The notes: generated from the letters alone by a model not told the origin. A stretch of DNA of 64,000 bases from Leptospiraceae bacterium (GCA_016711485.1 JADJSX010000013.1:124001-188000); one strand, 5' to 3'; positions 37,358 through 47,035 are shown, counted from the first letter of the stretch. Made by a program: numbers and translations.

Positions 37358-38959
37358 ATGGAAAATACCGAAAAGAAAAAATCAAAAAAGAAAACTAGCG
37401 ATAAAAAGCCAGTTCCACCAGTAAAAAAAATAAAACCAACCAGTCTTAAGTTGAAACTTAGAAATACTCGATCCTCGGATTACCAAAGTATTAAAGAAAT
37501 CATGGACATGGTATATTCAAATGCAGGCGGCGCATGGAAGAAAGAAGAATTTCTCTCTCAATTAGAGCATTTTCCAGAAGGACAATTCTGCATTGAGGAT
37601 AATGGCAAACTTGTAGCGGCAGTAGTCAGTATGATTGTCAAGTATTCTAATTTTGGAGACAAACACACTTACGACCAAATTACAACAGAAGGTTATCTGC
37701 GTAACCACGATCCAGAAGGAGACACTCTTTACGGAGTTGACATTTTTGTGAATCCTGCCTATCAGGGGCTAAGATTGGGTAGACGCTTATATGATGCACG
37801 CAAAGAACTCTGTCAAAATTTAAACCTAAGAAGAATTATTATTGGCGGGAGAATCCCCGGATATAAAAATCATTTCAGCGAAATGTCTCCACAGGAATAT
37901 ATCAATAATGTAAAAGACAAAGAACTTTTTGATCCTGTACTCAGCTTTCAATTGGCAAATGGATTTCACGTTCGTAAGATCATGACAAATTATTTTCCAG
38001 AGGATAAGGACTCTAAGACGTACGCAACCTTACTTGAATGGATCAATATATACCACGAAGAAAAAGAACAGCTCATAGGCGGCAAAAAATCAATCGTAAG
38101 AGTGGGCGTTGTGCAATGGCAAATGCGATCTGTCGAATCCTTTGACGCATTCTTAAAACAGATAGAATTTTTCGTAGATGCAGTGGCAGGGTATAAGGCT
38201 GATTTTGTGTTATTTCCAGAATTTTTTAATGTTCCTCTGATGGCGAAATACAATAAACTCAGTCCTTCCGATGCAATTCGCTCTTTAGCAGATTATACCG
38301 AAAAAATTCGAAACGAGATGTTACACTTCGCGGTATCCTATAATATCAATATTATTTCAGGGAGTATGCCATTATATTCGGAGGACTATTTGTATAACGT
38401 CTCGTATTTACTGAGACGTGACGGGACTTGGGAAGAGCAGTATAAAATCCATGTTACCCCCGATGAAGAAAATTATTGGGGAGTTCATGGCGGCAACAAA
38501 CTGAAAATTTTTGAAACGGATGTCGGAAAAATTGGGATTTTAATTTGTTTTGATGTCGAGTTTCCGGAGTTGCCGCGTATCCTCGCAGAACAGGAAATGG
38601 CGATTCTATTTGTTCCTTTTTCTACAGACACTAAGAACGCATACTTACGTGTTCGCCACTGCGCACAAGCTAGAGCGATAGAAAATGAATGTTATGTAGT
38701 AATTTCTGGTAGTGTTGGGAATCTACCGGACGTGGAAAATATGGATATTCAATATGCACAATCGGCAGTATTTACCCCGTCCGATTTTTCATTCTCTCAC
38801 GATGCGATAGCCGCCGAAGCAACACCTAATACAGAGATGACGTTAGTCGTAGATTTGGACTTAGACCTACTTAAACATTTAAAGACACGGGGCAGTGTGC
38901 GAAATCTAAAATCTCGCCGGCACGATCTTTATAAGATCAACTGGTTTGATAAATCCTGA
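37358..38959 (+). CDS. GNAT acetyltransferase fused to carbon-nitrogen hydrolase (nitrilase superfamily)
   Basis: 533 residues from the ATG at 37358; an in-frame TTG at 37319 would add 13 residues but has no better signal. Lys-rich residues 1-35 precede a GNAT domain (RNTRSSDYQSIKEIMDMVYS, GLRLGRRLYDARKELC) up to about 235, then a nitrilase domain with the Glu-Lys-Cys triad: FPEFF, YKIHVTPDE, ILICFDVEFPE. This two-domain fusion is found in many bacteria; its substrate is not known. It starts 95 bp after the M14 gene on the same strand and probably belongs to the same unit. Confidence 0.9.
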   Translation: MENTEKKKSKKKTSDKKPVPPVKKIKPTSLKLKLRNTRSSDYQSIKEIMDMVYSNAGGAWKKEEFLSQLEHFPEGQFCIEDNGKLVAAVVSMIVKYSNFGDKHTYDQITTEGYLRNHDPEGDTLYGVDIFVNPAYQGLRLGRRLYDARKELCQNLNLRRIIIGGRIPGYKNHFSEMSPQEYINNVKDKELFDPVLSFQLANGFHVRKIMTNYFPEDKDSKTYATLLEWINIYHEEKEQLIGGKKSIVRVGVVQWQMRSVESFDAFLKQIEFFVDAVAGYKADFVLFPEFFNVPLMAKYNKLSPSDAIRSLADYTEKIRNEMLHFAVSYNINIISGSMPLYSEDYLYNVSYLLRRDGTWEEQYKIHVTPDEENYWGVHGGNKLKIFETDVGKIGILICFDVEFPELPRILAEQEMAILFVPFSTDTKNAYLRVRHCAQARAIENECYVVISGSVGNLPDVENMDIQYAQSAVFTPSDFSFSHDAIAAEATPNTEMTLVVDLDLDLLKHLKTRGSVRNLKSRRHDLYKINWFDKS

Positions 38960-38992
38960 TGGCTTTAACTTTGCGAGACAAGTCGGCCAATT

Positions 38993-39733
38993 TTAAATTG
39001 TAACTAGACTATTTCCATTTATATGTTTAGCTTTCTTTTTTGCGTTAGCCGCCAGATCAGCGAGATCAACATGGGACAGACATTGACTTGCTGTTTCTTG
39101 AGTGACAACTCCTACAGATAGGCTTATGAGTGGGAAAAAAGTCTTTTCTCCCAACCTATTTTCTGAGTAGATTCCCCTCGCAATCACATCGTCTTTTTTA
39201 TAATGGGAAGGCACAAGTTCCTCAAATTCATTTAATACATTATTACAACGTTCAAACCAATCTATGCAAGTCAAAACAACTATAAAATCGTCCCCTCCAA
39301 CGTGTCCTATCATACCTTGTTTTTCAGTAATAGATTGAGATAATAAATCAGAAACCGCCTTAATGATATTATCCCCTGCTGAGTAACCATACATATCATT
39401 ATATGGCTTAAAATGATCTAAATCAAAATACGCAAATGCAAAAGGAATTTTATTTGCAAGAAGTCGGTTTATATGTTCGTTGACAGGTACACTACCCGGA
39501 AGAAGGGTAAGAGGATTAGAATGTCTTGCATTCTTTATTTGTAGTCGAGTCATTTCTTCTAGAAGATCTAATACAGTGGCTACTCCAAAGTATTCACTAC
39601 CATGGGTTACAATAAAAGCTGGGTCATTTTCCGTTCCTGCTTTTAATTGTTGGCTGATGAGTTCAATTGGCATATTATAATCTATGCTTAACGGAATTTT
39701 TGTATTGAATAAATGTATTGGGTTTTTTTCCAT
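38993..39733 (-). CDS. GGDEF half of a split EAL-CBS-GGDEF protein
   Basis: 246 residues. The N-terminal 80 residues complete a CBS-like module (PAFIVTHGSEYFGVATVLDL), then a GGDEF domain with GGDDF (GHVGGDDFIVVL) and AFAYFDLDHFKPYND. The active-site Asp residues are present. The start is inside the end of the EAL gene in another frame; removing one A of the A7 run (39723-39729) would fuse the two into one protein of about 580 residues, YGKNPIHLF. As drawn, translation could begin at ATG 39733 as a separate subunit, but there is no obvious Shine-Dalgarno. Confidence 0.75.
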   Translation of the reverse strand: MEKNPIHLFNTKIPLSIDYNMPIELISQQLKAGTENDPAFIVTHGSEYFGVATVLDLLEEMTRLQIKNARHSNPLTLLPGSVPVNEHINRLLANKIPFAFAYFDLDHFKPYNDMYGYSAGDNIIKAVSDLLSQSITEKQGMIGHVGGDDFIVVLTCIDWFERCNNVLNEFEELVPSHYKKDDVIARGIYSENRLGEKTFFPLISLSVGVVTQETASQCLSHVDLADLAANAKKKAKHINGNSLVTI

Positions 39734-40739
39734 AAAGTTCCAGACCGTAGCGGTTTGAGAATAATTTTGAAAGAAACCTGTCTCTAAAAATAATTCCAGA
39801 TGCTTGTTTATTATTTACAAGCGGTAGTATGGTTAAATTCTCGTTATCCTGAAATAACTGCATTACATCGCTGATGGGAGTCAGAGCAGAAACAGGATTG
39901 ATTAATCTTGCTATATGAGAGGCTGTTTTTTTGCTATATGAGGTTATATGATTAGGTTGTAAAGATATGGTTTGAAATAAGTTGTTATTAATTTTCTCTA
40001 TAGGTTGAGCCGCCGGTTTAGCAAAATAAAAACCTTGTGCATACGTGATGCCTAACGATTCTACGGATTTAAATTCTTTTTCTGTTTCGATTCCTTCTGC
40101 AATAATTTTGCAACCGAGAGAGTTTGCAAGATTTTGAATGGAATGTACAAATTTTAGTTTAATAGAATCATCAGGAATTCCTTGCATAAAATATTTGTCA
40201 ATTTTCACATAATTCGGCTGTAGTTCTGACCAAAGCCTTAATCCCGAGTACCCTATACCAAGATCATCTAACGCAATTTCAAATCCCATCGACTGAAAAT
40301 GTTTTACAATATCTCGCATAGTTATATAATCAATAGTCGGGTGGTTTTCCGTGAGTTCGATTACAATGGATCTGCGATCAACGTTTAATTCTTCCAAGTA
40401 ATTTTCTGAAAGACTTTCCATAAACTTTGGATCAGACAGGACATAAGAGCTAACATTGATAAATAGCTTTTCCTTCAACTTTAGTTTTGCATAACTTTCT
40501 AATGTTTGTTTAATACAGGCAAATTCTAATTTTGCGTTCAGACTATAATATTCTGCCGTATCAAACAAACAATTTGGATTATGTAATGGACTATCCTGTG
40601 GTCCCCGAATCAAAGCTTCATATCCAACAATATTCTTATTAAATAAAGAAACAATCGGTTGAAAATAAGGAATCAGAATTTTATTATCTAAAATTCTGAT
40701 TAACTCGTTGTGTAATGTTATACTCAAATTAAATACCAA
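39675..40739 (-). CDS. EAL-domain phosphodiesterase-like protein with CBS half (split from GGDEF)
   Basis: 354 residues. The EAL domain has the signature as EALIRG (VGYEALIRG), the downstream metal-binding E-N (IELTEN) and DDLGIG, all typical of active c-di-GMP phosphodiesterases, plus ERLINP-like CBS start (LINPVSALTPISDVMQLF). The last about 15 residues (NTFIQYKNSVKHRL) look like out-of-frame sequence beyond the A7 run. It overlaps the upstream CBS-SpoIIE gene by 11 bp. Confidence 0.8.
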   Translation of the reverse strand: MVFNLSITLHNELIRILDNKILIPYFQPIVSLFNKNIVGYEALIRGPQDSPLHNPNCLFDTAEYYSLNAKLEFACIKQTLESYAKLKLKEKLFINVSSYVLSDPKFMESLSENYLEELNVDRRSIVIELTENHPTIDYITMRDIVKHFQSMGFEIALDDLGIGYSGLRLWSELQPNYVKIDKYFMQGIPDDSIKLKFVHSIQNLANSLGCKIIAEGIETEKEFKSVESLGITYAQGFYFAKPAAQPIEKINNNLFQTISLQPNHITSYSKKTASHIARLINPVSALTPISDVMQLFQDNENLTILPLVNNKQASGIIFRDRFLSKLFSNRYGLELYGKKPNTFIQYKNSVKHRL

Positions 40740-42006
40740 TAGTCAGAAGAGAATAGTCATCCATTATTCGATATTCCTTTCTGAAATCTTCCCATTCTGT
40801 CATGATCAATTTATTTAACTCACTTGGATTTTTTCCTGTGAAACTTTTTAATACTTTTTCAATATTGTTAGTTCCAAATTCTTCTTTATACATATTTTTC
40901 TGCTCAATAATTCCATCTGTGCATACAAATACAAAATCACCAGGTTTTACTTTTACTTTGACAGATTTTAAATCCAATGTTTCATTGATTCCAAAAAAAG
41001 GCATTTTATCCAATTCTGTTTCAACAACATAGTCTGAAAGTCTGGCAAGTGCATCTTTTCTTTTTAACCAAATAAATCCATGACCATAATCAAATACTTC
41101 GATTGTCTGTTTGGTTTTATCATGTAAAATAAAAACGCCAGTAGCATACATTTCCTCAGGAGTGAGATCATAAGCTAGTTTATTAATTTCTCTGAGTCTA
41201 TCAGCTAATCGAAAGTTTGCGATATCATTTTGTTTTTCCATTTCAATCCATGTTTTAAAAATGGAACCTAAAACCATAACTACATTAGAAGCTTTTAATC
41301 CTTTTCCGCAAACATCTAAATGAATAAACAGAGATAGGTTTTCATTTAATGAAAATGTTCCCACATAATCTCCGCCGGGTCCGTGTAAGCAGATCACACT
41401 TGATTCAATGGACAAATTCGATTCTTGCGCAAAATTCTTATTAGTTTCTAAAGATAATTTTAACTGAGAGTCTTCACAAAAGGACATATCTTTTTCTAAA
41501 AATCGGTTTAATCCATCTAATACTTTTTGAATGGAACAAACTCCATAGAAAAATCCATCTATTGTGATAATGAACGGATCAAATCGAATATCTTCCTCTC
41601 GTTGCATTAGAAGATAAGATGTCTCCGAAAGATTTGCATAAGCATCAATGCATAAAACTCTCTTGTCATAGATACTTTGGACTGTGACTTCAGGACGCAA
41701 TAATAACTCCTTGGAGAAAGGGCCTTTGCTTAGAGCGGCTAATAGCTTTTGCCTCATCGTGTATCCAATGATTTCATTTGATGTATCAAATACTGGAAGG
41801 AAATCCAATTCTGTATTATTCATATATTCTTCATACAAAGTTTGGAACCGCATTTCATTATCAATATAGAAAAACTTTCCATCCTCTTCTAATGATTTCG
41901 CTGGAGTTGCTAATTTTCCACATTCATAAGCAGAAAACACTGGTCTGTTCTCTCCGTAATAATCTGCAAAGGATTTATTTTTTTGTTCAAGTTCTATCAA
42001 TTTCAT
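40729..42006 (-). CDS. CBS-SpoIIE (PP2C) serine phosphatase
   Basis: 425 residues. The first about 170 residues contain a CBS-like pair (DFLPVFDTSNEIIGYTMRQK, FDPFIITIDGFFYGVCSIQ), resembling the CBS part of the downstream EAL-CBS-GGDEF protein. Residues 190-425 are a SpoIIE phosphatase: GPGGDYVGTF, HLDVCGKGLKASNVV, DFVFVCTDGIIEQ, with the metal-binding Asp in place. It heads a unit with EAL and GGDEF genes, so phosphatase and c-di-GMP turnover may answer the same signal. Confidence 0.85.
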   Translation of the reverse strand: MKLIELEQKNKSFADYYGENRPVFSAYECGKLATPAKSLEEDGKFFYIDNEMRFQTLYEEYMNNTELDFLPVFDTSNEIIGYTMRQKLLAALSKGPFSKELLLRPEVTVQSIYDKRVLCIDAYANLSETSYLLMQREEDIRFDPFIITIDGFFYGVCSIQKVLDGLNRFLEKDMSFCEDSQLKLSLETNKNFAQESNLSIESSVICLHGPGGDYVGTFSLNENLSLFIHLDVCGKGLKASNVVMVLGSIFKTWIEMEKQNDIANFRLADRLREINKLAYDLTPEEMYATGVFILHDKTKQTIEVFDYGHGFIWLKRKDALARLSDYVVETELDKMPFFGINETLDLKSVKVKVKPGDFVFVCTDGIIEQKNMYKEEFGTNNIEKVLKSFTGKNPSELNKLIMTEWEDFRKEYRIMDDYSLLTIGI

Positions 42007-42154
42007 GAGAGCTACAATGCTATAACTCTATTTCAATGAATTTACACAAATATTACATTAAAGTTTTTTTCGAAAGGTTGGTTTTCTGTTTCAGTTATGA
42101 ATTTCCATTTGGTATTTGGAGAATTTAAGTGTATTATTAATTTTAAATTTGATA

Positions 42155-42955
42155 TTATCCGAAACGTCCCGTGAGGTAATCTTTCGTTAGCTTTTCTTTT
42201 GGATTGTTAAACATTTCCTCTGTATTTCCTTTTTCTACTAATTGACCATGATAGAATAGGCAGGTCATATCGCCAATCCGCGCGGCTTGTTGTAAGTTGT
42301 GGGTAACAATGATTACAGTATAATCCTTTTTTAATTCTACAATCAACTCTTCTATTTTGGAAGTAGAAATCGGATCTAGAGAAGCCGTAGGCTCATCCAT
42401 GAGTAATACTTCTGGTTGCATTGCAATCGCACGAGCCACACATAGTCTTTGTTGTTGTCCACCGGAAAGAGAGTAAGCATTTTGTTTTAGTTTGTCTTTG
42501 ACTTCATTCCAAAGAAAGGATTTTTTCAGCGCAGTTTCTACGAGGTCATTTATATTTCCTGTGTACCCATTTAACCGAGGACCAAGTGCAATGTTTTCAT
42601 AGATTGATTTAGGAAACGGATTTGGACTTTGAAATACCATTCCTACTCGTAGACGAATTTCTACAGGATCAATATATGGATCATAGATGTCTTGGCCTTT
42701 TAAAAGAATTTTACCAGTTACTCTGCTGTTTTCAATGAAGTCATTCATTCGATTGAGGCTTCTCAAAAATGTGCTTTTCCCACAACCAGAAGGACCAATC
42801 AATGCAGTGATTCTAGATTCATGTATGTCTAAATTGAGCCCAGTGACTGCCGGAAAATCTCCATAAAAAATATCTACATTTTCACAATGAATGCTGATTT
42901 GTGCTTTATTGGGTTCTGGATTTCCGTTTGCGGTTACGGTAAATTTTGCGGTCAT
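42155..42955 (-). CDS. pstB: phosphate ABC transporter ATP-binding protein
   Basis: 266 residues. Walker A is GPSGCGKST, the signature LSGGQQQRLCVARA and Walker B VLLMDEPTASLDP; FQSPNPFPKSIYENIALG is characteristic of PstB. It hydrolyses ATP to drive phosphate import. It lies 25 bp after pstA and ends the unit. AGGAGA precedes the start. Confidence 0.95.
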   Translation of the reverse strand: MTAKFTVTANGNPEPNKAQISIHCENVDIFYGDFPAVTGLNLDIHESRITALIGPSGCGKSTFLRSLNRMNDFIENSRVTGKILLKGQDIYDPYIDPVEIRLRVGMVFQSPNPFPKSIYENIALGPRLNGYTGNINDLVETALKKSFLWNEVKDKLKQNAYSLSGGQQQRLCVARAIAMQPEVLLMDEPTASLDPISTSKIEELIVELKKDYTVIIVTHNLQQAARIGDMTCLFYHGQLVEKGNTEEMFNNPKEKLTKDYLTGRFG

Positions 42956-42980
42956 AGTTTTCTCCTGCTTATTTGAACGG

Positions 42981-43862
42981 TCATCTATTGATGCCTCTTA
43001 CTTTATTTTGAAAATAAATTCTTAATCCAATGGCTATTATATTTAATATAAATAACATAAATAGTAATACAATGATAGCTGATGCAGCTAACGCATGAAA
43101 TTCTTTCTGCGGGAAACTTGACCAGTTATAAATCTGAATGGAAAGAACACTAAAACTATCCATGATACCAGAAGGAAGGAACGCTACATAAGTAAGTGCT
43201 CCTACCATAACGAGAGGTGCCGATTCACCAATTGCTCGGGATAATGCCAATATAACTCCGGTTGACATTCCAGAAGCTACCATTGGCAACACCTGATGAC
43301 GAATCACTTGCCAACGAGTCAGCCCAAGACCATATCCTGCAAGGCGAAAAGAGTGTGGTACGGCGCGTAACGCTTCTTGTGATGCGATTGTGACGATAGG
43401 TAGGATCAAAAAAGCCATAGTAAGAGAAGCTGCAATTAAACTTCTTCCTAATTCCATAAACCGAACAAATAAAGTCAGACCGAGAATTCCATAGATGATA
43501 GATGGAACACCGGCAAGATTTTGAATGTTTAATTTAACGAAACGGATAAAACGTGTATCCCTCGTATACTCCTCTAAATAGATTGCAGCCCCTATTCCTA
43601 AAGGAACAGAAATGAGTGCGGTTAACAACATCATGTAAAATGTTCCAACAATAGACGCAAGAACACCCGCTTTATCTGGGAATCGAGAAGGGTAACTCGT
43701 TAAAAAATGAAAGTCGAGAGTTGCATAACCCTGCAAAAAAACATCTCCCAAGAGTACAAATAAAAATAATATAACGGAAAAATTTGCAGCCAAACAAAAA
43801 GAGTAAAATAAAACTCCGAAGATTGCATATTTAGCTCTGATTTTATTGAACGTTTTTGCCAT
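42981..43862 (-). CDS. pstA: phosphate ABC transporter permease PstA
   Basis: 293 residues from the ATG at 43862, one base after the pstC stop; an upstream in-frame GTG at 43880 would overlap pstC. Six membrane segments and the EAA-type loop (ALRAVPHSFRLAGYGLGLTR) identify a permease that contacts PstB. ALSRAIGESAPLVMVGAL is a PstA hallmark. Confidence 0.93.
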   Translation of the reverse strand: MAKTFNKIRAKYAIFGVLFYSFCLAANFSVILFLFVLLGDVFLQGYATLDFHFLTSYPSRFPDKAGVLASIVGTFYMMLLTALISVPLGIGAAIYLEEYTRDTRFIRFVKLNIQNLAGVPSIIYGILGLTLFVRFMELGRSLIAASLTMAFLILPIVTIASQEALRAVPHSFRLAGYGLGLTRWQVIRHQVLPMVASGMSTGVILALSRAIGESAPLVMVGALTYVAFLPSGIMDSFSVLSIQIYNWSSFPQKEFHALAASAIIVLLFMLFILNIIAIGLRIYFQNKVRGINR

Positions 43863-43863
43863 T

Positions 43864-44838
43864 TTATTTGTAAACCTCACGAAATTTTTTAATGATTAAT
43901 GTTGCGATCATATTAAAAATAAAAGTGATTAAAAATAACATGAGACCGACCGCATAAATTGTATAATACTCAAGAGAACCTGCTGGCGTATCACCCAAAC
44001 TAATCTGAACAATGAATGCGGTCATAGTTTGTATTCCGATGAAGTAATTCCATTCAATATTAGGAGATGCACCTGCCGCAAGGGTAACAGCCATTGTCTC
44101 CCCTACTGCACGAGCAAATGCAAGAATAAAGGATGCTATGATTCCCGAAATAGCAGAAGGCACGATGACTTTTGTAACTACATTAAAATTATTCATTCCT
44201 ACAGCATAAGCTGCACTTTTAATTGAGATAGGAACAGCTCTTAGTGCTTCCGCAGAAATAGAAGACACGAGCGGTATACAAGATATACCCACTACAATCG
44301 AAGCTGATGTAGCATTGAACAACTCCATATTTTTGAAGAATATTTGTAGAAAAGGTGTAACTGCGAATAAAGCAAAGTAACCAAAAACAACAGTAGGAAT
44401 CCCGGAAAGAACTTCAATGATGGGAGTCATGATTCTATCCATTTGTTTATTTGCAAACTGAGTAAGATAAACTGCTGTTCCAAATCCAAGAGGTATTGAA
44501 ATTGCAGAAGCACCAATTGCAATCATAAGTGTCCCAGAGACTAATGGCAATATACCTAGTTTTTTAGATTCACCAAATGGTTCCCATTTTGTACCAGTTA
44601 AAAAATCAAATATACTGTATTGTCTAAAAAGTTCTATTGCATCCCAAAATAATATAATTATAATTAGCAAGGTTACTGATATCGTAAGCCAGGAAAATGA
44701 TCGGAGTATATAACGAATAAACCTCTCCTTAAAGCTATAAGAAGGCCTCTTCCCAAAACGAGAAAAGACTTTGGAGCGATCTCCGCCTGAAACTGCCTGG
44801 GTAAGAAGGTTTTCTAAATGAGGAGTATTTTCTGCCAT
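43864..44838 (-). CDS. pstC: phosphate ABC transporter permease PstC
   Basis: 324 residues. Six membrane segments follow an N-terminal cytoplasmic stretch of about 40 residues. SAEALRAVPISIKSAAYAVG is the EAA loop, and FARAVGETMAVTLAAG is typical of PstC. It is the first gene of the pst unit. The periplasmic binding protein PstS and the regulator PhoU, usually at the ends of such operons, are not in the window. Confidence 0.93.
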   Translation of the reverse strand: MAENTPHLENLLTQAVSGGDRSKVFSRFGKRPSYSFKERFIRYILRSFSWLTISVTLLIIIILFWDAIELFRQYSIFDFLTGTKWEPFGESKKLGILPLVSGTLMIAIGASAISIPLGFGTAVYLTQFANKQMDRIMTPIIEVLSGIPTVVFGYFALFAVTPFLQIFFKNMELFNATSASIVVGISCIPLVSSISAEALRAVPISIKSAAYAVGMNNFNVVTKVIVPSAISGIIASFILAFARAVGETMAVTLAAGASPNIEWNYFIGIQTMTAFIVQISLGDTPAGSLEYYTIYAVGLMLFLITFIFNMIATLIIKKFREVYK

Positions 44839-45652
44839 TATTCATTTTTTATTTTGGGTTGTGCAATAATCAAAAAAATATATTAAAGTAAGTATTAGAG
44901 GATTTTTATCTATGAATAAAAGTCAAACTCCAAGAGCCTCTTATATATTTTTGAGACAGGCTTTTTTATAGTTATTCGTAGCAGTTTGCTCTGCTGTATA
45001 ATTAAGCTAGATACCGTCGCAATATTTAATAAACTTATACACCCAACACCAAAAGTAATTTTCCTTTTTCGAAAAAGTTAGATATTCCAATTCCCAAAAA
45101 ATAGGGACCCCTCAATACAAATGGGGTTTTCTTTTGGTACTTGGTATATTTACTTTTTAGTATAGAATACTTTTTTTACAATTAAGTTTCAAAGTTACTA
45201 CGCTTATGATACTTTTGAGTTCTTAGGAATTTTTTTTTTCGATTAAAGGAAGACTAATATGAATGGGCAATTCGCCCTTATGCGTATTATCCATCACCAC
45301 TCGATACCTTAAAATGTTTCCATTTAAATCATTGTAAGAAGTAATACAAATTTTTTTGGAACATTAACAAACTACTTGCAATAATTCAAATTCTACTTCT
45401 ACGGTTTAGGAAATAAAGTTTTATTCATTTCATTTAGTGGATACTATTAAATAGCCTCTCTTAATAAAAAGGAATGTTTTATTATAAGTAGTAAACTTAT
45501 TTAAGGTATTTACTCTAGTTATTATACCAAAATAGCTGACAATCAAAAGGAAAGATTGAGTTAAAAAAAATGAAGCCCAAAAACACAGCAAATACGAATC
45601 ATCTACTATACAAATTTGCGATTATGTTAAAAATAAAAGACTAACACTGTAA
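44839..45652. other. long intergenic region between pstC and the hemerythrin gene
   Basis: I see no gene longer than a few codons. It carries the second copy of the hairpin element (45040-45150) and, inside that, ACCCC-GGGGT followed by TTTTCTTTT. A 17-codon frame at 45259-45312 (MNGQFALMRIIHHHSIP) has an AAAGGAAGA site before it but no supporting context. Confidence 0.45.
45040..45150. repeat. intergenic hairpin element, second copy
   Basis: CCCAACACCAAAAGTAATTT at 45042-45061 resembles the left arm of the hairpin at 10316. An 8-bp inverted partner (ACCAAAAG 45048-45055, CTTTTGGT 45131-45138) continues imperfectly to TACTTGGTATA. Confidence 0.4.
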
Positions 45653-46753
45653 ATGAAAAGGTCAATACTTGAACTTGATTTAAACGTTGAGGAAAAACTA
45701 CGAAAAATTTGGAATGAAAACAATTTTTCGCTAGATATGCCGATTATTGACCTCCAGCATATTTGGCTCATCTGGCTTCTTCTACAACTAGAAGAAGAGC
45801 TTACCAATGAAGAAACATCCGAATCTATTGCTCAGATGAATTTTATCATCTCTGAATTGATAAATTATACAACTGAGCACTTCTGGCTAGAAGAGTGTCT
45901 TTTAGAATTTACACAATTTCCAGAAGAAAAAGAGCATGTTATCCAACATAAACGTTTCGTCGAAGAAATATCGCGACAAATAAACAATAAATCTGAGAAT
46001 AGAAAAATACAAATTTCTGAATTTATCGGGTTTTTAAAAAACTGGCTCTTCGGTCATATCTTAATTGAAGATGCGAAATATAAAAAATTTTTTATCAAAG
46101 ACGCAATTGACAGTAAACCATTTTTCGAGGATCTTATAAAAAATCAAAAGTCCATTGTTATTAGTAAAAGTCAGGCTAACCTCTACAATCGAATTTGCGG
46201 ATTAGATAGTATGACCGAAGTCATTAGCAAGGATATTGCGATTGACGTTTTCAAAGTCTGGAAAGCATACTCGTTAAATTTAAAAATTCCAATTATCGAC
46301 ATACAACATCTTTGGTTAGTAAAGTTATTAGTCGAATTAGACAAAGCGAATAAAACAATGACCGGTCTAAATCGCAGTGGATATTTTCAAAAAACAATTA
46401 TGGAAGCTATTCAATATGCAAAGGATCATTTTACAATCGAAGAAAGTATCATGAGAGAGTTTCAGTATGACGACTTTAATAGACATTTCAAGTCTCATCG
46501 TAACTTTATTGAATCGATTAATACTAGAAATATGCAAAAAAAAGAAAGGGAATATTCAGCAACAATCGGTCTCATCAATGATTTGAAGGAATGGCTGATT
46601 TCACATATAGCAATTGAAGATAAGCAACTATCGCTTTTTTTAAAAAATCACTCTGCCGCAATGGCAGAATTCATCTACTCTAAAAAGAAAGAAGGGGTAT
46701 TTCACATTCAACCAGCGCATATTCGATTTTATCTACAAATACGAAAAATGTAA
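45653..46753 (+). CDS. tandem bacteriohemerythrin protein
   Basis: 366 residues with two hemerythrin domains, about 20-165 and 205-350. Each carries the diiron ligand pattern: first IIDLQHIW, TEHFWLEE, HVIQHKRF and GHILIED; second IIDIQHLW, KDHFTIEE, RHFKSHRNF and SHIAIED. All His, Glu and Asp ligands are present in both, so both should bind oxygen or act in redox sensing. Two fused copies and no other domain make this an oxygen store or buffer rather than a chemotaxis sensor. No strong ribosome binding site is visible. Confidence 0.88.
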   Translation: MKRSILELDLNVEEKLRKIWNENNFSLDMPIIDLQHIWLIWLLLQLEEELTNEETSESIAQMNFIISELINYTTEHFWLEECLLEFTQFPEEKEHVIQHKRFVEEISRQINNKSENRKIQISEFIGFLKNWLFGHILIEDAKYKKFFIKDAIDSKPFFEDLIKNQKSIVISKSQANLYNRICGLDSMTEVISKDIAIDVFKVWKAYSLNLKIPIIDIQHLWLVKLLVELDKANKTMTGLNRSGYFQKTIMEAIQYAKDHFTIEESIMREFQYDDFNRHFKSHRNFIESINTRNMQKKEREYSATIGLINDLKEWLISHIAIEDKQLSLFLKNHSAAMAEFIYSKKKEGVFHIQPAHIRFYLQIRKM

Positions 46754-47035
46754 TGGATTCTTTTTCTTTTTAGAGATATGCATTTATTGAATACAATATG
46801 AAATTTATTTTGTTGATTAATCTACTTTTTTTCTCCTATTTCACTTTCACAGATAAAATATTTTCCCAAGAGCCAAAAATCAATTACCAAATTTATGTAA
46901 ATCAAGATAGGTTCATCCAACCTAAAAGGCAAGAAGGTTATTTTGATTGTAGTAAACAGAATCCTTGTCAAATTCCATTTCGTTCGGATTATAATGATTA
47001 TCTAGACTTAAAATACAATCATAAGAAAAAACTAG

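Noticed and set aside
45259..45312. 17-codon frame MNGQFALMRIIHHHSIP as a histidine-type leader peptide
   Set aside because: Three His codons and a ribosome binding site, but no terminator/antiterminator pair and no biosynthetic gene downstream.
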